From Pseudorhodobacter sp. (GTDB lineage Bacteria > Pseudomonadota > Alphaproteobacteria > Rhodobacterales > Rhodobacteraceae), in contig JAHEDL010000025.1 of the NCBI GenBank assembly GCA_024641255.1, positions 1 to 15,904 of the forward strand: a stretch of DNA of 15,904 bases, in the 5' to 3' direction. This document shows, in pieces, positions 5,601-12,865 of the stretch. The notes beneath the pieces were generated by a model that was given only the letters and a program-made list of their open reading frames with translations, searched no databases and was not told where the DNA came from. The stretch's first letter is position 1; every line of letters starts with the position of its first letter. Both the position numbers and the translations under genes were made by a program.

Positions 5601-6806
5601 ATGACGGAACGTCCGCAACAATACCGTTTTCACCAAGGCGACCGCGTGCTGCCGTTCGCCGCGTCGGAATATGATGCGCGCCTTGCTGGTCTGCGCGAGT
5701 TGATGGAGGTGCATGGTGTTGACGCCTGCGTCTTCACCTCGATGCACAACATCGCCTATTACTCGGGCTTCCTGTATTGCTCGTTCGGTCGTCCCTATGG
5801 TCTGGTGGTGACGCCGACGCAAAGCGTGACGATCAGCGCGGGTATTGATGCGGGCCAACCGTGGCGCCGTTGCCATGGTGACAACATCACCTACACCGAC
5901 TGGCAGCGCGACAACTACTGGCGCGCGATCTTGTCGGTGACCGGCGAAGGCCGCGTGATTGGCTGCGAGGCGGATCACATGACGCTGGTGCAATCGGAAA
6001 AGCTGAACGCTTTCCTGAAGCCCAAGCGCGGGGTTGATATTTCGGCTGGCACCATGACGCAGCGGATGAAGAAATCCGTGGCCGAGTTGGAGATGATCCG
6101 CCATGGCGCGGGCGTCGCCGATGTGGGTGGTTTCGCCATTCGCGAAGCGGTGAAAGAAGGCGCGCGCGAGTTGGATATCGCGATGGCCGGTCGCGATGCG
6201 ATGGAACTGGAAATCGCCAAGCGCTTCCCCGATGCCGAATACCGCGACACCTGGGTGTGGTTCCAATCGGGCATCAACACCGATGGCGCGCATAACCCGG
6301 TGACCAGCCGCAAGCTGCAGCGGGGCGATATTCTGTCGCTGAACACCTTCCCGATGATTTCGGGCTATTACACCGCGCTGGAACGCACGATGTTTGTGAA
6401 AGAGGTCGATCCGGCCAGCCGCCGCATCTGGGAGATCAACGTCGCCGCGCATGAGTATGGCATGAGCCTGCTGGTGCCGGGCGCGAAATGTTCGGAAGTT
6501 ACCGCCAAGATCAACACCTTCTTCGAAGAGCATCAGGTGCTGCAATACCGGACCTTTGGCTATGGCCATTCGTTCGGCGTGCTGTCGCATTACTATGGCC
6601 GCGAAGCTGGTCTGGAACTGCGCGAAGACATCGACACCGTGCTGGAGCCGGGCATGGTGATTTCGATGGAGCCGATGCTGACGATTCCCGATGGCCAACC
6701 GGGCGCTGGCGGCTACCGCGAGCATGATATCTTGTTCATTACCGAAGATGGTAACGAAGATATTACCAAATACCCCTACGGGCCGGACTTCAACGTCGTC
6801 GGCTAA
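5601..6806 (+). CDS. creatinase (creatine amidinohydrolase)
   Basis: A 401-aa enzyme of the M24 pita-bread fold that hydrolyses creatine to sarcosine and urea (EC 3.5.3.3). It matches Pseudomonas creatinase closely in the blocks I remember: HNIAYYSGFLYCSFGRPYG (49-67), GQPWRR (85-90), YTDWQRDNY (98-106), WFQSGINTDGAHNPVTSRK (220-238), QYRTFGYGHSFGVLSHYYGR (315-334), LELREDIDTVLEPGMVISME (338-357) and GAGGYREHDIL (368-378). H231 corresponds to the catalytic histidine; E261 and E357 match the substrate-binding glutamates. The start has GAGG (5589-5592) 8 nt upstream. No creatininase or sarcosine oxidase gene is in the window, so the gene stands alone between a structured leader and a strong terminator. 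Arg codons are nearly all CGC and Gly codons mostly GGT/GGC, a bias typical of high expression. Confidence 0.93.
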   Translation: MTERPQQYRFHQGDRVLPFAASEYDARLAGLRELMEVHGVDACVFTSMHNIAYYSGFLYCSFGRPYGLVVTPTQSVTISAGIDAGQPWRRCHGDNITYTDWQRDNYWRAILSVTGEGRVIGCEADHMTLVQSEKLNAFLKPKRGVDISAGTMTQRMKKSVAELEMIRHGAGVADVGGFAIREAVKEGARELDIAMAGRDAMELEIAKRFPDAEYRDTWVWFQSGINTDGAHNPVTSRKLQRGDILSLNTFPMISGYYTALERTMFVKEVDPASRRIWEINVAAHEYGMSLLVPGAKCSEVTAKINTFFEEHQVLQYRTFGYGHSFGVLSHYYGREAGLELREDIDTVLEPGMVISMEPMLTIPDGQPGAGGYREHDILFITEDGNEDITKYPYGPDFNVVG

Positions 6807-6827
6807 GGCGGGCGATCTGACAGATAC

Positions 6828-6853
6828 AAAGGGCCAGGTTTTCCTGGCCCTTT
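6828..6853 (+). terminator. strong Rho-independent terminator of creatinase
   Basis: AAAGGGCCAGG (6828-6838) and CCTGGCCCTTT (6843-6853) are an 11-bp perfect stem around a TTTT loop, 21 bases after the creatinase stop. The A-rich and T-rich feet make it usable in both directions. Confidence 0.9.
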
Positions 6854-6863
6854 CGCTTTGGCG

Positions 6864-6895
6864 GCACAAAGATATTTGTGGCGCACAAGATATGC
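6864..6895. promoter_or_regulatory. paired palindromes, possible operator before the L,D-transpeptidase gene
   Basis: CACAAA-gata-TTTGTG (6865-6880) is a perfect palindrome. It is followed by CGCA-caagata-TGCG (6882-6895). Both share the core GCACAA(A)GATAT, at 6864-6875 and 6883-6893, 19 bases apart start to start, about two helical turns. This suggests a tandem binding site for a dimeric regulator; the factor is unknown. Confidence 0.4.
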
Positions 6896-6957
6896 GACAT
6901 TGCCGCGGCGCGGCCACAACGCGGCGCGCTTTTCTTTTTTCAACATTTTCGCAGGGC

Positions 6958-6986
6958 TTGACGGATGCAGGACTGCAGGGTCTAGG
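6958..6986 (+). promoter_or_regulatory. possible sigma-70-type promoter of the L,D-transpeptidase gene
   Basis: TTGACG (6958-6963) matches the -35 consensus in five of six bases. It is separated by 17 bases from TCTAGG (6981-6986), a weak -10 with three matches. A T-rich tract (6929-6941) lies upstream. Transcription would begin near 6993, about 30 bases before the GTG start. Confidence 0.35.
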
Positions 6987-7020
6987 TGCTTGATAACTTT
7001 CCCAGCCCGAGTCTATTGCC

Positions 7021-7977
7021 GTGAATACTTCGATTCTTCGCCTGCTTGGCGTTCTGGCCGTTTCGACCCTTGCCGCCTGTGCGGCCCCAAAGACAGAAGA
7101 GCCGCCACCGCCTGCGGTGGTGCCCGGCTATGAGGGCGTAGAGGACGGCGGGTTTTACATTGAACCGGTTGCCGCCGAATTGCTGAGCGCCGACCGCGCC
7201 CGAAAAGAAGTGGACTATACCGCCGATGACAAGCCCGGCACCATCGTTGTCGATACCTTTGCGCGCAAGCTGTATCTGGTGCAGGAAAATGGCCGGGCGT
7301 TGCGCTATGCTATCGCGGTGGGGCGTGAGGGCCTGTCGTTCCGTGGCTCGGGCGTGATTGGCCGCAAAGAGAAATGGCCAAGCTGGCAGCCGACCGCGAA
7401 TATGGTGCGCACGCGCCCCGATCTTTACGCAGAATATGCCGGCGGGCTGGCAGGCGGTCTTGATAACCCGCTGGGCGCGCGGGCGATGTATTTGTATCGC
7501 AACGGCCGCGATTCGATGTTCCGCATTCACGGCACCATCCAGAATGAATCGATCGGGCATGCCACCTCGGCGGGTTGCATCCGCTTGTTCAACCAAGATG
7601 CGATGGACCTGTTTGAACGCATTCCGATGGGGACGCGGGTGAAGGTGCGGTCGCTGGAAGAAAGCGTGGCGATCGAAGGCCCGTATATGGACGACGCCTG
7701 GGGTCGTGCCGTGCCGGAAACGCCGGAAACCATTGCCCAGAAAGAGCGCGACATTGCGATGCTCGCAGAGAAAGAGGCTGCCAAGGCCGAAGCCGACGCG
7801 ATTGCGGCAGAGAACGCGGCGAAACTGGCGGCCAAGGCCGAAAAGAAGCGGCTTGCGGCCTGCAAGCGCAAGGGCATTGACGAAGCCGACTGCCCGCTGC
7901 CCGAACCGGAAGTTTCGGCAACCGACGCTGCGGCGGACGCGCCGATTGTGGTGGCTGGTGAAAGCAACAACGGCTGA
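7021..7977 (+). CDS. L,D-transpeptidase (YkuD) lipoprotein with coiled-coil C-terminus
   Basis: A 318-aa envelope protein. A short signal sequence ends in lipobox L17-A-A-C20, so mature protein should be lipid-anchored at Cys20. A Pro-rich linker (28-35) leads to a YkuD domain from about residue 73 to 211. The active-site block reads IHGTIQNESIGHATSAGCIRL: H170, H180, S183, catalytic C186 and R188. YkuD enzymes form 3-3 peptidoglycan crosslinks or attach proteins to peptidoglycan. Residues about 235-280 are Ala/Glu/Lys-rich and predicted coiled coil, followed by a Cys pair (C281, C291) and an acidic tail. The start is GTG 7021, the only one that gives a proper lipoprotein signal; no good ribosome site is visible. 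It is preceded by candidate operator and promoter sites and followed by a bidirectional terminator. Confidence 0.92.
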   Translation: MNTSILRLLGVLAVSTLAACAAPKTEEPPPPAVVPGYEGVEDGGFYIEPVAAELLSADRARKEVDYTADDKPGTIVVDTFARKLYLVQENGRALRYAIAVGREGLSFRGSGVIGRKEKWPSWQPTANMVRTRPDLYAEYAGGLAGGLDNPLGARAMYLYRNGRDSMFRIHGTIQNESIGHATSAGCIRLFNQDAMDLFERIPMGTRVKVRSLEESVAIEGPYMDDAWGRAVPETPETIAQKERDIAMLAEKEAAKAEADAIAAENAAKLAAKAEKKRLAACKRKGIDEADCPLPEPEVSATDAAADAPIVVAGESNNG

Positions 7978-7999
7978 TTGCAGCTGATGACCAATACGG

Positions 8000-8029
8000 A
8001 AACGGCCCTGCGGTGACGCGGGGCCGTTT
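8000..8029. terminator. bidirectional terminator between L,D-transpeptidase and cupin genes
   Basis: AAACGGCCC (8000-8008) pairs with GGGCCGTTT (8021-8029). Inside it GCG (8010-8012) pairs with CGC (8017-8019) around a GTGA loop, giving about 13 pairs with one wobble. A-tracts and T-tracts at the feet let it serve both convergent genes. Confidence 0.8.
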
Positions 8030-8056
8030 GCATTTCTGGGCGGTTGATTTTGCCAC

Positions 8057-8398
8057 CTAGCCGCGAATGACGTAGTCTTTCAGCGTGGTTTGCAGCACCT
8101 CCCATGTGCCTTTGAAACCGGGGCGGATGATATAGCTGTCGCCGCCGCGCAGGTGGGTTTGAGTGCCGGCCTCGTCTGTCAGCACCGAATGGCCGGAATG
8201 GATGAAGACATATTCCCATTCGCTATAGCTGGTGCGCCACTTGCCCGGGGTGGATTGCCACAGCCCGCAAAGTAAGCCGTCGCGGTCTTCGATGTTCCAA
8301 GTGGTATGCACTGGGTCGCCGGAAATGACCTTTTCGGCGGCGGGGCGGGTGACTTCGGGGGTGATACCTTCACGGGTAACGCGTTCTAACAGGGACAT
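8057..8398 (-). CDS. cupin domain protein (Cupin_3/DUF861-like)
   Basis: A 113-aa single-domain cupin. The second half carries the cupin core: W61[12 protein letters not shown], then [19 protein letters not shown] (85-103), as in the small (S)-ureidoglycine aminohydrolase-like or DUF861 cupins. The GxW (46-47) and [11 protein letters not shown] segments fit this group, while the classical three-histidine metal site is incomplete (only H67 and H70 near the first motif). The exact reaction is unknown; these proteins often bind small nitrogenous or amino-sugar ligands. Start ATG 8396-8398 has GAGG four bases upstream. It is divergent from panB and convergent with the L,D-transpeptidase gene. Confidence 0.85.
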   Translation of the reverse strand: MSLLERVTREGITPEVTRPAAEKVISGDPVHTTWNIEDRDGLLCGLWQSTPGKWRTSYSEWEYVFIHSGHSVLTDEAGTQTHLRGGDSYIIRPGFKGTWEVLQTTLKDYVIRG

Positions 8399-8467
8399 GC
8401 GGCCTCGGTCTTATTGCGGTTTGGGTCATAGCGCCCGGAACTGCGGCCAAGGTCAAGCCGTGGATGC

Positions 8468-8482
8468 CGCTGCGTTGCAGCG
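8468..8482. repeat. short hairpin in the cupin/panB divergent region
   Basis: CGCTGC (8468-8473) and GCAGCG (8477-8482) form a 6-bp stem around GTT, about 70 bases before panB. It could be an operator half-site pair or a leader hairpin. No clear promoter hexamers stand out in this 154-bp divergent interval. Confidence 0.3.
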
Positions 8483-8552
8483 TAATAATCTTGCTGCGAG
8501 CGCGGGGTTATGCCCATATGCTGAGCACGACACCAATCGCGGAGCCGATCTG

Positions 8553-9386
8553 ATGAGTGCTACCTCCCCCAGCCGCGCCGTGCTGCCCCCCGATATTCGT
8601 GGCCGCAAAGGCCAACTGCCGCTGGTGGTGCTGACCGCCTATACCACGCCGGGTGCGCGGTTGGTGGATGCGCATTGCGACATTGCACTGGTGGGCGATT
8701 CGGTTGGGATGGTGCTGCATGGTATGCCCAGCACCTTGGGCGTGACGATGGAGATGATGATCCTGCATGGCCGCGCCGTGGTGCGGGGGCTGACCAAGGC
8801 GATGGCGGTGATCGACATGCCGTTTGGCAGCTATGAGGAAAGCCCGCAGCAAGCCTATCGCAATGCAGCGCGGTTGATGGCGGAAACCGGGGCGCCTGCG
8901 GTCAAGCTGGAAGGTGGCGCGCATATGGCCGAAACGATTGCGTTTCTGGTCAAGCGCGGGGTGCCGGTGATGGCGCATATTGGCCTGACGCCGCAGGCGG
9001 TGAACACGCTGGGCGGGTATAAGGTGGTGGGTCGTGATGGCGAGGCCAATACGGTGATGGAAGATGCGCTGGCGGTGCAGGCGGCGGGGGCCTTTGCGGT
9101 GGTGCTGGAAAAGGTGCCGATGGGCTTGGCGGCGCGGATCACCCAGCGGTTGGAAATTCCCACCATCGGCATTGGCGCGGGCGTGCAATGTGACGGTCAG
9201 GTTCTGGTGATGGAGGACATGCTGGGCCTGTTCACCGATTTCCGGCCGAAGTTTGTCAAACGCTATGCCGAACTGGGCGCTATGGCCCTAGAGGCGATTG
9301 CCGATTATGCCGCCGAGGTGCGCGGGCGGCAGTTCCCGGCAGAGGAACATTCGTTTCCCGACGTGTTGAAAGGGCCGAAGACTTGA
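8553..9386 (+). CDS. panB: 3-methyl-2-oxobutanoate hydroxymethyltransferase (ketopantoate synthase)
   Basis: A 277-aa TIM-barrel enzyme that transfers a hydroxymethyl group from 5,10-methylenetetrahydrofolate to 3-methyl-2-oxobutanoate, giving ketopantoate, the first committed step to pantothenate and coenzyme A. Family motifs are all present: [13 protein letters not shown] (28-40), [12 protein letters not shown] (46-57, metal ligand D49), [12 protein letters not shown] (86-97, D88), AVKLEGG (116-122, E120), AHIGLTPQ (141-148), VVLEKVP (183-189, catalytic-base E186) and PTIGIGAG. The start ATG 8553 has GGAG (8541-8544) 8 nt upstream; a longer in-frame extension reaching 8232 lies over the divergent cupin gene and is rejected. 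It overlaps panC by four bases. Confidence 0.97.
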   Translation: MSATSPSRAVLPPDIRGRKGQLPLVVLTAYTTPGARLVDAHCDIALVGDSVGMVLHGMPSTLGVTMEMMILHGRAVVRGLTKAMAVIDMPFGSYEESPQQAYRNAARLMAETGAPAVKLEGGAHMAETIAFLVKRGVPVMAHIGLTPQAVNTLGGYKVVGRDGEANTVMEDALAVQAAGAFAVVLEKVPMGLAARITQRLEIPTIGIGAGVQCDGQVLVMEDMLGLFTDFRPKFVKRYAELGAMALEAIADYAAEVRGRQFPAEEHSFPDVLKGPKT

Positions 9387-10216
9387 CCAAGATTGTTCGA
9401 AGCGTCGCCGAATTGCGCGCTTTGGTGCGGGGCTGGAAAGCTGCGGGCGATGTGGTGGGCGTGGTGCCGACGATGGGTGCGCTGCACGACGGCCATCTTT
9501 CGTTGGCGCGGGCGGCCAAGGCCGATTGCGCGCGGGTGATCGTGACGATTTTCGTCAACCCCAAGCAGTTCAACAACCCCGATGATTTGCTGAAATACCC
9601 GCGCACGGAAACGGCGGACGCGGCGCTTTTGCAGGCTGAAGGCGTGGATGTGATCTTCGCGCCGATGCCGGACGAGGTGTATCCGGCCGGTTTTGCCACC
9701 ACGGTTTCGGTGGCGGGGGTGGCGCAGCCATTGGAAGGCGCGCTGCGGCCGGGGCATTTTGATGGCGTGGCGACGGTTGTGGCCAAGCTGTTTGGCATGA
9801 CGCTGGCGGATCGTGGCTATTTTGGCCAGAAAGATTGGCAGCAGTTGCAGGTCGTGCAGCGGTTGGTGCGCGATTTGAACATTCCAGTCGATGTTGTTGG
9901 CTGTGAAACCGTGCGCGAAGCCGATGGGCTGGCGATGTCATCGCGCAACGCGCGGTTGGATGCGGGCGCACGGGCGAAGGCTCCGGCGCTCTATGCGGCG
10001 ATGCGCCGGGCGGCGCTGGCGCTGCGGGCGGGGCGTGGCGATGCGCTGGACGCTTGCCGGACCGAGGTGCTGGCGGCGGGGTTTGACAGCGTGGAATATA
10101 TCGAGCTGCGCGATGCGGCGACGCTGGATGTTGCGGCCACGCTGGACCAACCGCTGCGGCTGTTGGCGGCGGCTTGGCTGGGTGGTGTGCGGTTGATCGA
10201 CAATATTCCGGTTTAG
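9383..10216 (+). CDS. panC: pantoate--beta-alanine ligase (pantothenate synthetase)
   Basis: A 277-aa cytoplasmic enzyme that joins pantoate and beta-alanine with ATP. It shows the nucleotidyltransferase signature [16 protein letters not shown] (28-43, HIGH-like), [19 protein letters not shown] (57-75), VAKLFG (133-138), [18 protein letters not shown] (148-165) and the KMSKS-like MSSRNARL (185-192). The start is TTG 9383, overlapping the panB stop as TTGA. No nearer ATG gives the normal N-terminus [13 protein letters not shown], so expression probably depends on reinitiation after panB. The panB-panC order is the standard one. A weak start and coupling would make PanC follow PanB output. Confidence 0.97.
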   Translation: MTKIVRSVAELRALVRGWKAAGDVVGVVPTMGALHDGHLSLARAAKADCARVIVTIFVNPKQFNNPDDLLKYPRTETADAALLQAEGVDVIFAPMPDEVYPAGFATTVSVAGVAQPLEGALRPGHFDGVATVVAKLFGMTLADRGYFGQKDWQQLQVVQRLVRDLNIPVDVVGCETVREADGLAMSSRNARLDAGARAKAPALYAAMRRAALALRAGRGDALDACRTEVLAAGFDSVEYIELRDAATLDVAATLDQPLRLLAAAWLGGVRLIDNIPV

Positions 10217-10247
10217 CCCGGCTTTGGCTGGGCAGAGAGGGGCTGCG

Positions 10248-10514
10248 ATGATTGCGATTTTGCGGACGGCGTTTTTCGGATTTATCGGCCTGACCGTGGT
10301 TTACGTGCTGGTCGCGACCTATTCGCGATCAGTCCGGCGCGAGAAGTTGGAAAAGAAATTCGATGCCGGTGGTATCGAAGGCGACCGCGATACCTATATT
10401 GAGGACGGGATGAAGGCCTATGAGCACGGGCTGAAGCATCGTCTGCTGTGGTTGGTTTACATCATTCCGGCGGTGGTGGTGGCGGTGACGGTCTATCTTG
10501 TGAACTATCAGTAA
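10248..10514 (+). CDS. small two-helix membrane protein, Rhodobacteraceae-type hypothetical
   Basis: An 88-aa protein with two membrane helices (about residues 5-24 and 65-84) linked by a charged segment (SRSVRREKLEKKFDAGG and IEDGMKAYEHGLKHR). I recognise it only as a conserved hypothetical of this family of bacteria, sometimes labelled efflux-pump-like without evidence. The start ATG 10248 follows a GAGAGGGG ribosome site; an in-frame start at 10224 is less likely. It lies 31 bases after panC and 12 bases before the DUF1523 gene, so the four genes probably form one transcript. The pairing of two membrane proteins suggests they act together. Confidence 0.8.
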   Translation: MIAILRTAFFGFIGLTVVYVLVATYSRSVRREKLEKKFDAGGIEGDRDTYIEDGMKAYEHGLKHRLLWLVYIIPAVVVAVTVYLVNYQ

Positions 10515-10526
10515 GGAGCGGCGGGA

Positions 10527-11204
10527 ATGTGGAAATATGTGAAATGGACGTTCCGAATTCTGGTCGTGCTGATTGTGGCGGGGTTTTTGCATTACACCCT
10601 GCCGCACCATGATATTGTCAGGATTACAAATACTTATAACCGGATGACGACGGTGGGGAGTGAAAACTCTTGGGCCTATGCGTCGCCCGATACCGGCACG
10701 GCGGAAAGTGCGGTGACGCGCGACATCCGCTTTATCGAAGCGGCCTATGATGACGGGTCGGTGATTGTGTATCGCAACGAAGATACCGGCTGGGTATGGC
10801 CGCCGTATTTCAAATACGACAGTTCCAACCTGCAGGCAGAGGCGGGCAATCTGAAATCGACCGAGGCCGCGCCGAAATGGGTTTCGGTGACGCATTATGG
10901 CTGGCGGTTCCCGTTCTTGTCGATCTACCCCAATGCGGTGTCGATGAAAGAGGTAGCCGGGCCGGATGTGCGGATTATTCCGTATGTGAACATCGTGGTG
11001 CTGCTGGCTTTGGCCTATGGGCTGTTCATGCTGCGGCGGATGTGGCTGCAGTTTTGGGAACGCATGGTTGAACCGGCGGTGGCAGAGGTTGAAGAAACCT
11101 GGGATGGCGTCGAAGCGCAGGCCGGGGCGGCAAAGGCGCGCGCTGGCGGCTTTTTTGGCCGGATCGGGGCGTGGTTTTCGCCCAAAGCCAAACCAAAACG
11201 CTAG
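10527..11204 (+). CDS. DUF1523 family membrane protein
   Basis: A 225-aa protein matching the DUF1523 family: KYVKWTFRILVVLIVAGFLH (3-22, first helix), YTLPHHDIVRITNTY (23-37), DIRFI (66-70), VYRNEDTGWVWPPYFKYDSS (81-100), APKWVSVTHYGWRFPFLSIY (115-134) and a second helix at about 152-170. Between the helices lies a domain of about 125 residues, probably periplasmic. The C-terminal tail (185-225) is Ala/Glu-rich, then basic, and probably cytoplasmic. The function is unknown. It is preceded by AAGGAG 9 nt before ATG 10527. Its stop TAG overlaps the stop of the convergent GMC gene in one CTAG palindrome, so no terminator separates them. Confidence 0.88.
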   Translation: MWKYVKWTFRILVVLIVAGFLHYTLPHHDIVRITNTYNRMTTVGSENSWAYASPDTGTAESAVTRDIRFIEAAYDDGSVIVYRNEDTGWVWPPYFKYDSSNLQAEAGNLKSTEAAPKWVSVTHYGWRFPFLSIYPNAVSMKEVAGPDVRIIPYVNIVVLLALAYGLFMLRRMWLQFWERMVEPAVAEVEETWDGVEAQAGAAKARAGGFFGRIGAWFSPKAKPKR

Positions 11205-12811
11205 GGGCTCTCCGTGCCGCGGATCAGGTCTGCGGCGCGTTCGGCGATCATGATGGTGGGGGCGTTGGTGTTGCCGCCAATCAGGCGCGGCATCACCGAG
11301 GCGTCAACCACGCGCAGGTTTTCCAGCCCATGCACTGTTAGGTCAGGTGCGGTGACGGCAAGCGGGTCTTGGCCCATGCGACAGGTGCCAACGGGGTGAT
11401 AGATGGTGTCGGCATGGGCGCGAATGGCGGCGCGCAGGCCATCGTCGCTACCATCATGCGGGTAAAGCCGGGTGCCGCGCCACGGCGCCAGTTCGGGGCT
11501 TTGCAGCATGGTTTCGGTCAGGCGGGCTCCGGCCATCAGCGCGGCCATATCAGCGGGGTTTGACAAGAACGCGGGGTCTATGCGCGGCGGCGCTGCCGGG
11601 TTGGCAGAGTTTAGCCCCACCGTGCCGCGCGATTGTGGCCGCAGCACGCAGACATGGGTCGAAAAGCCATCGGCAAAGTGCAGTTTGCGCATGTGCTGGT
11701 CGACAATACCGATAAGGAAATGAATTTGCAGATCTGGTTTCGGTTGCGCTGGCGATGACCGGAAGAAGGCGCAAGCCTCGGCCATGGGCGAGGCGAACAG
11801 GCCTTCGCCGGTTTTGCGCCAGTGCAGCGCCGCTTTGGCAAGCCGCAACAGGCCGCGCGGATTCAGCCCGACGGTATCGCGCCGCAGCGAGGTGTAGCTG
11901 ATGGTGTAATCAATGTGGTCTTGCAGGTTTTGCCCGACGCCTTGCAGCGCATGCAGCACCGGCAGGCCGTGGGCGCGCAGCTCTGCCTCTGGGCCGATGC
12001 CCGAGAGCAGCAAAAGCTGCGGCGAGCCGAATGCCCCGGCCGAGACGATGACTTCGCGGCGGGCTTGCAGGTGCAACCGCTTGCGACCGCGTTTGACGAT
12101 CAGGCCGGTGGCGCGTTTGCCATCAAGCACGATCTTTTCGGCAGTGCTGTGGGTCAGCACCGTCAGGTTCGGGCGGCCAAGCACCGGATGCAGATAGGCC
12201 GCCGCCGCCGAACAGCGTTCGCCCTTGCGCGCGCCGTGGTGAAATTGCGTGACCTGAAACAGGCCCGCGCCATCTTGGCTGGGGCCGTTGAAATCGGAGG
12301 TTTCGGCAACCTGCAGCTCTGCCATGGCCCGAATGAAGGCGCGGCTGATGGCGCGCGGGTAAAGCTGGTCTGCCACTTGCAGCGGGCCGCTGCCGTTGTG
12401 GTAGGGGCCGGTGCCACGCGCGTTGCCTTCGGCGCGCAGAAAATAGGGCAGCACGCTTTGCCAATCCCAGCCCGTCGCACCCAGATCGGCCCATTCATCG
12501 TAATCGGAGGGGTGGCCGCGCATATAGAGCATAGCGTTGATCGCGGACGATCCGCCCAAAGCCTTGCCGCGCGGTTGAAAGCCGCGCCGGCCGTTCAGCG
12601 CGGGTTGCGGCGTGGTGTGCAGGGCCCAGTTGTGGAGTGGTGGGCGGCCCGACACCATGGCGACAATCAGCGCGGGCGCACGGATAAATATGTCACGCCC
12701 AGCACCGCCTGCTTCGATCAGGCAGACGGTGACGGTCGGGTCTTCGCTTAGGCGGGCGGCAAGCACACTGCCAGCAGAGCCGCCACCGGCAATGATGTAA
12801 TCGAAATGCAT
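11201..12811 (-). CDS. GMC family FAD-dependent oxidoreductase (choline/alcohol dehydrogenase-like)
   Basis: A 536-aa flavoprotein that oxidises an alcohol to an aldehyde. N-terminal FAD-binding sequence DYIIAGGGSAGSVLAARLSE (4-23), then the GMC signature PRGKALGGSSAINAMLYMRG around 80-99, SAGAFGSPQLLLLSGIGP near 255-275, and the C-terminal catalytic pair H472 (IYHPVGTCRMG) and N516 (GGNTNAPT). It resembles BetA choline dehydrogenase and AlkJ-type alcohol dehydrogenases. Substrate cannot be assigned from sequence, and no betB or betI partner is here. It has no signal peptide. The ATG sits directly against an inverted repeat and shows no ribosome site. It lies 54 bases after pheT on the same strand and converges with DUF1523, sharing four bases. 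Confidence 0.92.
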   Translation of the reverse strand: MHFDYIIAGGGSAGSVLAARLSEDPTVTVCLIEAGGAGRDIFIRAPALIVAMVSGRPPLHNWALHTTPQPALNGRRGFQPRGKALGGSSAINAMLYMRGHPSDYDEWADLGATGWDWQSVLPYFLRAEGNARGTGPYHNGSGPLQVADQLYPRAISRAFIRAMAELQVAETSDFNGPSQDGAGLFQVTQFHHGARKGERCSAAAAYLHPVLGRPNLTVLTHSTAEKIVLDGKRATGLIVKRGRKRLHLQARREVIVSAGAFGSPQLLLLSGIGPEAELRAHGLPVLHALQGVGQNLQDHIDYTISYTSLRRDTVGLNPRGLLRLAKAALHWRKTGEGLFASPMAEACAFFRSSPAQPKPDLQIHFLIGIVDQHMRKLHFADGFSTHVCVLRPQSRGTVGLNSANPAAPPRIDPAFLSNPADMAALMAGARLTETMLQSPELAPWRGTRLYPHDGSDDGLRAAIRAHADTIYHPVGTCRMGQDPLAVTAPDLTVHGLENLRVVDASVMPRLIGGNTNAPTIMIAERAADLIRGTESP

Positions 12812-12835
12812 GGGGCGAGCCTAGCGGCCCGCCCC
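12812..12835. repeat. inverted repeat abutting the GMC start codon
   Basis: GGGGCG (12812-12817) and CGCCCC (12830-12835) are perfect 6-bp arms around 12 bases. Read on the minus strand, the hairpin ends exactly at the ATG of the GMC gene and a TTTTT tract precedes it. It could hide the initiation region in RNA, or be a protein-binding site. Confidence 0.5.
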
Positions 12836-12865
12836 AAAAACACAAAGGTGACGTTGCGGCGCGGA

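Noticed and set aside
5490..6917. 475-aa minus-strand ORF opposite creatinase
   Set aside because: It covers the creatinase gene, its terminator and its leader; creatinase has full family motifs, and the antisense product has His/Arg-rich low-complexity character without motifs.
6902..6941. Second terminator before the T-rich tract upstream of the L,D-transpeptidase
   Set aside because: Only a short GCCGC/GCGGC pairing with a long loop could be drawn, and bases do not extend it to the T-run; may simply be promoter-upstream T-rich DNA.
8232..8552. N-terminal extension of PanB
   Set aside because: It runs over the divergent cupin gene and its start; the extra residues match nothing in PanB, and ATG 8553 has a good ribosome site.
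11822..12751. 309-aa plus-strand ORF opposite the GMC gene
   Set aside because: Antisense shadow; the minus-strand protein carries all GMC motifs.
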